From assembly GCA_003135315.1 (NCBI GenBank), contig PLBD01000290.1, positions 1 to 10,457 on the forward strand: a DNA stretch of 10,457 nucleotides, in the 5' to 3' direction. A model generated the notes under the pieces. It had not been told where the DNA came from, ran no database searches, and worked only from the letters and a program-made list of their open reading frames with translations. Shown piece by piece: positions 1-4,433 of the stretch. Every line of letters begins with the position of its first letter. Position 1 is the stretch's first letter. The translations under genes were made by a program, and so were the position numbers. The stretch is from Acidobacteriaceae bacterium. Lineage in GTDB: Bacteria > Acidobacteriota > Terriglobia > Terriglobales > Acidobacteriaceae.

Positions 1-587
1 GCCCAAGTTGTGCCGTAGAGATTGCCGGCGGCGTCGAAGATCAGGTTGGCGTAAGGGTGCAGCCCGTCCAGGTCGTGGCCGAAGTGACGCAACCGCGGCG
101 GCTCCTCCCAATTGCCGTCCTGGTTACGCGTCAACTCAAACGCTGTGCCAGCGCCATAAGCGCCGCCCGACGAAGTCGTGCCGTAGAGATTGCCAGCGGC
201 GTCGAAGATCAGGCTGCCCGCGGGGGAAGCCCCGTCCGCGCCGTTGGGGTTGAAGCTATGTAGCACCTTCTCCGTCCAGCCGCCGCCCTGCCCGGGCGAC
301 AACTCGAACACCGTCCCGGAGTCGTGAATGCCGCCCCCAGTGGTCGTGCCGTAGAGATTGCCAGCGGCATCGAAGATCAAACCGGCCAACGGCTGGGCCC
401 CGTCCGAGGGATTTCCTGAGAAGCTGTGAAGCACCGTTTCCTGGGCAGTTGCCCAACTAGTGGTCAGCAACAACGCAAGACCGAATATCGCCAACGCCAT
501 CCTCGACCCGACTAAAGGCTTGTTGCTTGACGTCTCTGGTCCTCCTTGGCTCAGAACGTCGCTGGGCAAATAGGCGATAGTGCGCAT
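1..587 (-). CDS. Secreted GloVer-repeat (Gloeo_Verruco) protein, partial
   Basis: The C-terminus lies beyond position 1, and about 195 residues are visible. The N-terminus has a charged/polar stretch of about 30 residues, then a hydrophobic segment (MALAIFGLALLLTTSWATAQ, about residues 30-49) that looks like a signal peptide ending at ATAQ. Tandem repeats follow, each with the core LIFDAAGNLYGTT and, in between, GTVFEL or GTAFEL and a VLHSF-type strand; the period is 56 residues. This matches the Gloeo_Verruco (TIGR03803) tandem-repeat family, thought to form beta-propeller-like secreted or surface proteins of unknown function, common in Acidobacteria and Verrucomicrobia. I chose the start at 587 because GGAGG sits 5 nt upstream. 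An in-frame ATG at 500, right at the hydrophobic segment, is the alternative and would give a more conventional signal peptide. The family is clear; the function is not. Confidence 0.85.
   Translation of the reverse strand, partial: MRTIAYLPSDVLSQGGPETSSNKPLVGSRMALAIFGLALLLTTSWATAQETVLHSFSGNPSDGAQPLAGLIFDAAGNLYGTTTGGGIHDSGTVFELSPGQGGGWTEKVLHSFNPNGADGASPAGSLIFDAAGNLYGTTSSGGAYGAGTAFELTRNQDGNWEEPPRLRHFGHDLDGLHPYANLIFDAAGNLYGTTW
12..386 (-). repeat. 168-bp coding tandem repeat (GloVer units)
   Basis: The same core, encoding LIFDAAGNLYGTT, begins on the plus strand at 12, 180 and 348, exactly 168 bp (56 codons) apart. The roughly 32-bp core is nearly identical in all three copies, differing at only one or two bases, while the sequence between cores varies more. 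It is a coding repeat inside the partial GloVer gene. The array probably continues past position 1. Confidence 0.85.
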
Positions 588-592
588 GAGTG

Positions 593-597
593 CCTCC
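593..597 (-). promoter_or_regulatory. Shine-Dalgarno of the GloVer-repeat gene
   Basis: On the minus strand GGAGG lies 5 nt before the ATG at 587. This favours the long N-terminus (about 30 residues before the hydrophobic signal segment) over the internal ATG at 500. Confidence 0.6.
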
Positions 598-817
598 GGC
601 AAATTCTCCCTAGGGTCAGCCGCGAGGGCCCAGTGAAATTCGCCTCCTCGGCTTAGAGGGCGAATTGAATTGCGGGAGCGGGGCAACGGGGTAACGTCTT
701 CGCGACGCCCGGTCCGGCTTTGGCGCCTGCGAATCGGAAATAGTGTCAAGCACTGCAGCGGCGCACGTCAAGCGCTTCTCGCGCTTGGCCGCAGTTTTCA
801 CTCCCTGAAAATCGGCA

Positions 818-833
818 GAGGTACCAGTACCTC
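818..833. repeat. Near-perfect palindrome, possible operator
   Basis: GAGGTAC and GTACCTC form a perfect 7-bp inverted repeat around a 2-bp centre (CA). The size and symmetry fit a binding site for a dimeric regulator upstream of the GloVer gene. That role is inference from shape only; a chance occurrence is possible. Confidence 0.3.
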
Positions 834-933
834 CATAATCCTGACCTCATTTGTGTGTGCAGTCCGATAAGTCGTGCCGACAAGCCGTTTATCTCGTATA
901 GGGTGAATACAACCAGCCACCGGCCACTGATCG

Positions 934-2151
934 CTAGCCACCGCACAGATCGAAGCGCTGGGCCATCATCTCCACGATCTCTTTGCCGATCTCGAGCGAG
1001 GCGGTTGCCGCCGGCGACGGCACATTGCACACGTGAATCATGTTTGCGCTGTGGACGAAATAGAAGTCGTCGACCAGGTTGCCGTTGGCGTCGACCGCCT
1101 GCGCGCGCACTCCCGAGCCCCCCTGCGCCAGGTCCGATTCTTGAAGCTCCGGCACCATTTTCTGCAGGGCCCTCACGAACGCAGCTTTCACCCACGAGCG
1201 ATATTGTTCCGCCAAACCCATGCGCCAATATTTTCCGGCCATCTTCCAGAAGCCGGGAAAGCGCAGGGTCTCCATCGCTTCCGCCAGATTGGGTGTCGCG
1301 CCGGTGTAACCTTCGCGCCGAAAGGCCAACAGCGCGTTCGGTCCAGCCTCGACGCTGCCGTTGACGCGCCGTGTGAAATGCACTCCGAGGAAGGGAAATC
1401 GCGGATCGGGAACCGGATAAATCAGCGCCTTCACCAGGTTGCGCCGTTCCGGGCGGACCTCGTAATACTCGCCGCGGAACGGGATGATCTCCAGATTGGT
1501 CTCGACGCCGGCCATGCGCGTGATGGCGTCGCTGTAAAGTCCGGCGCAGTTGATGACATAGCGCGCGCGGAAGGTTCCGGCGCGGGTCTCGACGATATTG
1601 GTCCCGCCGTCCTCGCGCAGCGCAACAACCTTGGCGCCCAGAACGAGATCGCCGCCGGCCTGCTGGATCAACTCGGCGTACTTCTGGGCGACGACGGTGT
1701 AGTCCACGATTCCGGTGGAAGGCACTTGCAGCGCGCGGACGCCGTCGCAGTGCGGCTCGATTTCACGGAACTCGTCGCGTTGCAGCATGCGCAGTCCCGG
1801 CACGCCGTTGGCAGTGCCACGCTGATGCAGGTCCTCCAGCCGCGGGACCTCTTCCGGAGTAGTGGCAACCACCAGCTTGCCGCATTCTTCGAAGGGAATC
1901 GCCTGCTCCTGGCAGAAGCGCTTCATCGAGGCCGCGCCGGCGACGCAGTTGCGCGCCTTCAAGGACCCGGTCTTGTAGTAGAGGCCGGAATGAATCACGC
2001 CGCTGTTGTGGCCGGTCTGATGAGCGGCTACCCGGCCCTCCTTGTCCACGATGATGATGCGCATCCGCGGAAAGCGGCGCGTGACTTCCAACGCCGTCGC
2101 CAGCCCTACAATGCCGGCGCCGATAATGAGCAGGTCGCTGCGGTCAGCCAT
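934..2151 (-). CDS. lhgO: L-2-hydroxyglutarate oxidase (FAD-dependent)
   Basis: The 405-residue product belongs to the DAO/LhgO family, which oxidises L-2-hydroxyglutarate to 2-oxoglutarate with FAD and passes electrons to the respiratory chain at the membrane. Visible motifs are the Rossmann signature GAGIVG (11-16) with acidic D36 after the second strand, the LhgO signature HQTGHNSGVIHSGLYY (44-59), PFRGEYYEV in the middle, IYPVPDPRFPFLGVHFTR, and C-terminal GVRAQAV (347-353) and NVPSPAATASLEIG (376-389). These closely follow the E. coli LhgO (YgaF) pattern, and the length is normal at about 400-420. The frame is open upstream to a GTG at 2247, but I start at 2151: the protein then begins directly with the FAD fold, and a perfect TATAAT lies inside the would-be extension. 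No lysine or glutarate degradation partner (glaH, gabD) is adjacent. Confidence 0.93.
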   Translation of the reverse strand: MADRSDLLIIGAGIVGLATALEVTRRFPRMRIIIVDKEGRVAAHQTGHNSGVIHSGLYYKTGSLKARNCVAGAASMKRFCQEQAIPFEECGKLVVATTPEEVPRLEDLHQRGTANGVPGLRMLQRDEFREIEPHCDGVRALQVPSTGIVDYTVVAQKYAELIQQAGGDLVLGAKVVALREDGGTNIVETRAGTFRARYVINCAGLYSDAITRMAGVETNLEIIPFRGEYYEVRPERRNLVKALIYPVPDPRFPFLGVHFTRRVNGSVEAGPNALLAFRREGYTGATPNLAEAMETLRFPGFWKMAGKYWRMGLAEQYRSWVKAAFVRALQKMVPELQESDLAQGGSGVRAQAVDANGNLVDDFYFVHSANMIHVCNVPSPAATASLEIGKEIVEMMAQRFDLCGG

Positions 2152-2175
2152 ATTGCAAGTCCAGCAAAACTCGCG

Positions 2176-2204
2176 ATTATACGGCGCGTTAGGATCGGTC
2201 GCCA
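2176..2204 (-). promoter_or_regulatory. Probable sigma-70 promoter of lhgO
   Basis: On the minus strand a perfect -10 box TATAAT occupies 2181-2176. A weak -35 (TGGCGA, 3 of 6 matches, 2204-2199) lies 17 bp upstream. Transcription would start near 2169, giving a leader of about 18 nt before the ATG at 2151. The location excludes the in-frame starts at 2205 and 2247 for a transcript made from this promoter. Confidence 0.45.
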
Positions 2205-2393
2205 TGACGCGCATCACACCCAAAAGGCAGTTTCGAGTTTCAGGCACAGAATGCGAGAGCCCGTAGCATCAAAGTTGGCTGTCTGCCCGAAAGAGGGCTG
2301 GAATCCTGAAAATACCCCAGTTGCGGGGGGACGAGGCTTCCACCACTTTAGGGACTCGCGTGGTTTCGACTAAGAGGGTAAACTGTTGCCCGA

Positions 2394-3206
2394 ATGCATC
2401 CAGGGATTGAAGTGGCAGGACGCAGCGATGTCGGGCGCGTGCGTCCCTCGAATGAAGACCATTTTGGCTACGACGAGCGGTTGGGCGTCTTCGTAGTTTG
2501 CGATGGCATGGGCGGACACGCCGCGGGCGAGGTTGCCAGCCAGATCGCGGTCGATACCGTGCTCGCTTTTTTCCGCGAACGGAAGCCCAGCGAGCAAGAC
2601 AATGTTTATCTGGACGACGCGCCGCTCGGCGCCCGGCTGCTGGCCGAAGCCGTAAAGCAGGCCAATGAGGCCATCCTGGCGTATGCGGAAGAGCACAAGA
2701 ACACATCCGGGATGGGCACGACACTGGTCGCCGTCCGCTTTGCCGACGGTGTGTTCAGCATTGCCAACGTGGGCGACAGCCGCATCTATCTTTTCCGCGA
2801 AGGCCAGTTGCTGCAGTTGACCGAAGACCACTCGCTGGTCATGGAGCAGGTGCGCCGCGGCATGATCACCCTGGAGCAGGCCAGGCGCTCCTCTGCGCAG
2901 AACATCATCACCCGCGCCTTGGGGACTGACGAGAACACGCTGCCCGATCTGGGCGAATTTCCCGCGCAGGGCGGCGACATCCTGCTGCTGACCACCGACG
3001 GCGTCCTGCGCCACGTGGACGACGTTGAGATCAGCAGCATCCTGCTGCAATTGCCCTCCCTGCAAGCTGCCTGCGATACTCTCATCGACGCCGCCAATGA
3101 AGGCGGAGGGGAAGATAACTCGACCTGTGTGCTGATTCGCGTGCCCAACGGCGCCTCATCGGCAGGAAAGCAGCCGAGCGACCAATCCGGGGCAAAAGAG
3201 CCGTGA
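2394..3206 (+). CDS. PP2C-family serine/threonine protein phosphatase
   Basis: The 270-residue product is a bacterial PP2C (Stp/PrpC type), a soluble Mn/Mg-dependent phosphatase that reverses Hanks-type kinase phosphorylation. Motifs in order are SDVGRVRPSNEDHF (11-24) with metal-site E21/D22, VVCDGMGGHAAGE (34-46) with D37 and G38, GMGTTLVAV (106-114), NVGDSRIY (125-132), LTEDHSLV (142-149), ITRALG (172-177), DILLLTTDGV (195-204) with metal-site D202, and EDNST (240-244) with D241. All expected metal-binding acids are present. The motif usually written SDGLT reads TDGVL here. The last 20 residues are polar and likely disordered. The length is typical for a minimal cytosolic enzyme without a membrane anchor. 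No FHA domain or kinase gene is adjacent, so its partner kinase is elsewhere. No strong Shine-Dalgarno precedes the ATG, so a slightly later GTG (2412) cannot be excluded. Confidence 0.93.
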   Translation: MHPGIEVAGRSDVGRVRPSNEDHFGYDERLGVFVVCDGMGGHAAGEVASQIAVDTVLAFFRERKPSEQDNVYLDDAPLGARLLAEAVKQANEAILAYAEEHKNTSGMGTTLVAVRFADGVFSIANVGDSRIYLFREGQLLQLTEDHSLVMEQVRRGMITLEQARRSSAQNIITRALGTDENTLPDLGEFPAQGGDILLLTTDGVLRHVDDVEISSILLQLPSLQAACDTLIDAANEGGGEDNSTCVLIRVPNGASSAGKQPSDQSGAKEP

Positions 3207-3217
3207 GAAGAAATAAG

Positions 3218-3245
3218 TTGTTTTTCCCGGGGCTGGGAAGATAAT
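3218..3245 (+). promoter_or_regulatory. Probable promoter of the small exported protein gene
   Basis: TTGTTT (3218-3223) and GATAAT (3240-3245, 5 of 6 matches to TATAAT) are 16 bp apart. The predicted start near 3252 leaves about 42 nt before the GTG start at 3294, with the ribosome-binding site inside that leader. It suggests this gene is not only read through from the phosphatase gene 87 bp upstream. Confidence 0.4.
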
Positions 3246-3280
3246 CTCTCAACTTGGGGCCGAATGAAATCCCGAAGGAC

Positions 3281-3287
3281 GAGGAGG
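3281..3287 (+). promoter_or_regulatory. Shine-Dalgarno deciding a GTG start
   Basis: GAGGAGG lies 6 nt before the GTG at 3294. The in-frame ATG at 3264 has no comparable site. The shorter product begins MRKTLMITLVLL, a compact signal peptide. Confidence 0.7.
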
Positions 3288-3293
3288 CTGTTT

Positions 3294-3629
3294 GTGCGCA
3301 AGACACTGATGATCACTCTGGTGCTGCTGGTCTCTGCCGCGTGGCTGCAGGCGCAGGATTCGATGTCCAATTCCGGGCCGACCACGATTACAGGTTGCCT
3401 GGCGACCGTCGGCAATCACTACACTCTCACCGATAGCAGTGGGAAGGTCTACCAACTTTCCGATGAGGCCAATAAGCTGACCAAACATGTTGGCCACGAG
3501 GTCAAAATAACCGGTATGCCTGGCGTCAGGACGAGGGATACCACTCAGCAGGGAACTGAATCGAGCGTAAAAGAGACGCCCGTTATCAAAGTAAAGACCG
3601 TGACTCACATAGCGGATAAGTGTCAGTAG
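3294..3629 (+). CDS. Small exported protein, DUF5818-like
   Basis: The 111-residue product starts with a classic signal peptide (MRKTLMITLVLLVSAAWLQAQ) with probable cleavage after AQA or LQA, so the mature form is about 90 residues and periplasmic or secreted. The mature part reads TTITGCLATVGNHYTLTDSSGKVYQLS, then KLTKHVGHEVKITG, and ends in VIKVKTVTHIADKCQ. This beta-rich pattern (a GCL strand, a YTLTD strand, a HVGHEVKITG strand, a closing VKTVTH strand, and Cys near both ends) resembles small OB-fold-like exported proteins abundant in Acidobacteria. I recall these as DUF5818, but that assignment is from memory. Function is unknown. The two mature cysteines, one near each end, could form a disulfide. 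An ATG at 3264 in the same frame would add ten basic residues; the ribosome-binding site argues for GTG at 3294. Confidence 0.75.
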   Translation: MRKTLMITLVLLVSAAWLQAQDSMSNSGPTTITGCLATVGNHYTLTDSSGKVYQLSDEANKLTKHVGHEVKITGMPGVRTRDTTQQGTESSVKETPVIKVKTVTHIADKCQ

Positions 3630-3686
3630 GTTGAGACCGAAGCTTCTCACCGAGTTTGCTGACGGTTGATGCGTAGTCTATCCATA

Positions 3687-3718
3687 GTCGGCCTTTGATC
3701 CGGCGATCAAAGGTCGAC
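3687..3718. repeat. Strong 14-bp hairpin between exported protein gene and lutC
   Basis: GTCGGCCTTTGATC (3687-3700) and GATCAAAGGTCGAC (3705-3718) pair over 14 positions with a single G-T mismatch (a G-U wobble in RNA) and a 4-nt CGGC loop. It lies 57 bp after the upstream stop codon and about 170 bp before lutC. No run of T follows on either strand, so it is not a standard intrinsic terminator. A Rho-type or processing hairpin, or a dimeric repressor site for the lut operon, are alternatives. Confidence 0.6.
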
Positions 3719-3776
3719 GGCACTTCAATGCGCTCCGGTTGATATTCTTCCAGCCTGGGCCCACAGGAGCTAACGC

Positions 3777-3811
3777 GCAAGCGGATCCCTTGACCGCGCC
3801 CAGCCGCTTGC
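3777..3811. repeat. 8-bp inverted repeat upstream of lutC
   Basis: GCAAGCGG (3777-3784) and CCGCTTGC (3804-3811) are perfect complements separated by 19 nt. It lies about 75 bp before the lutC start, within the likely leader or promoter. It may be a leader hairpin or an operator; significance is uncertain. Confidence 0.3.
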
Positions 3812-3887
3812 TCCTCGCTCTGCTTCAGAACGGCAAGACCGGGAATCGACGGCGCACCCGCGCCCTCGATGAAAGCTCGACTTCTCT

Positions 3888-4433
3888 ATGCAGCCGGCCA
3901 TGGCGCAATCGTCGCTTGTCGAGGAGTTCACCGCGGCTGCAATCCAGGCGGTCGCTACTGTGCAAGTCATCGATCGCTCCCCCGCGAACTTGTGCGCCGC
4001 TATCCTGCAGGCGGTCGGAGACGCATCCCGCATTCTCTACGCGCCTCCGCAGGAGCTTCCAGCCAGTCTGTTTAGCGAGTTCGCAGCCGATCCGCGCGTG
4101 CGAGCGGATGCAACTCCCGAAGAGGTGGTCAACACCGCCGCCGGCGTGACCGAGGCTTTCGCCGCCGTGGCCAGCACCGGTTCGGTGTGCATCGATGTGA
4201 GCTTCGAGCGCACAGGGATCGTCAGTTTAATGGCGCCGCTGCAAGTCGCGGTGGTGGCCGCCGAGAACATCGTTCCCCAGCCGCGCGATCTGTTTCGCGC
4301 CGACGTGCTCGACGGCAGGGGACTGAAACGTGATTTCGTATTCGTCACCGGCCCCAGCGCCACGGCCGACATGGGACCTCTGGTTCGCGGCGTTCACGGG
4401 CCGCATAAACTGCACATCATTGTGTTGAGGTGA
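3888..4433 (+). CDS. lutC: LutC-like LUD-domain protein (lactate utilization protein C)
   Basis: The 181-residue product is a short LUD-domain protein of the LutC/YkgG family, the non-Fe-S subunit of the LutABC complex that oxidises L-lactate to pyruvate in the cytoplasm. Family marks are ASTGS (95-99), ENIVP (126-130) and the strongly conserved C-terminal TGPSATADM (154-162) and RGVHGPHKLHIIVL (167-180). It is at the short end of the family (about 180-240). The usual histidine of the HIVVV-like strand appears replaced (APLQVAVV, 116-123). The frame opens just after a TGA at 3870, so 3888 is the first ATG; a second ATG at 3900 is possible, and no good Shine-Dalgarno precedes either. Its stop TGA overlaps the next gene's GTG by 3-4 bp, so the two are co-translated. 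No lactate permease is seen nearby. Confidence 0.88.
   Translation: MQPAMAQSSLVEEFTAAAIQAVATVQVIDRSPANLCAAILQAVGDASRILYAPPQELPASLFSEFAADPRVRADATPEEVVNTAAGVTEAFAAVASTGSVCIDVSFERTGIVSLMAPLQVAVVAAENIVPQPRDLFRADVLDGRGLKRDFVFVTGPSATADMGPLVRGVHGPHKLHIIVLR
4426..4433 (+). promoter_or_regulatory. Shine-Dalgarno overlapping the lutC stop codon
   Basis: TGAGGTGA contains the lutC stop codon and a near-consensus ribosome-binding sequence. Its GAGG core is 5 nt before a GTG at 4436. A GTG at 4430, two codons earlier, falls inside the site itself, so 4436 may be the true start of the next gene. Confidence 0.5.

Larger units (their letters stand above)
588..933. other. 346-bp gap between lhgO and the GloVer gene
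   Basis: I see no convincing gene here. Both flanking genes are on the minus strand, so this is the 3' flank of lhgO and the promoter/leader of the GloVer gene. It contains three short perfect inverted repeats: AATTCGCC/GGCGAATT (637-644/659-666), CAAGCGC/GCGCTTG (769-775/781-787) and GAGGTAC/GTACCTC (818-824/827-833). On the minus strand two TTGAC-containing stretches (around 744-748 and 765-769) could be -35 boxes, but neither has a good -10. Nothing resembles a tRNA, and no U-tract terminator for lhgO is evident. Confidence 0.5.

Noticed and set aside
12..386. CRISPR-like or intergenic repeat at the left edge
   Set aside because: The 168-bp period is a whole number of codons in one open frame and encodes a known protein repeat.
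746..1228. Minus-strand open frame running from inside lhgO into the gap
   Set aside because: It overlaps the conserved C-terminus of lhgO in another frame and shows no domain or ribosome-binding site.
1033..2373. Long open frame (446 codons) on the plus strand opposite lhgO
   Set aside because: It mirrors the lhgO coding region, as GC-rich third-position bias produces, and its translation has no recognisable domain, while lhgO matches its family over the whole length.
3687..3718. Hairpin as an intrinsic terminator
   Set aside because: No T-run follows the stem on either strand, so I list it only as an inverted repeat.
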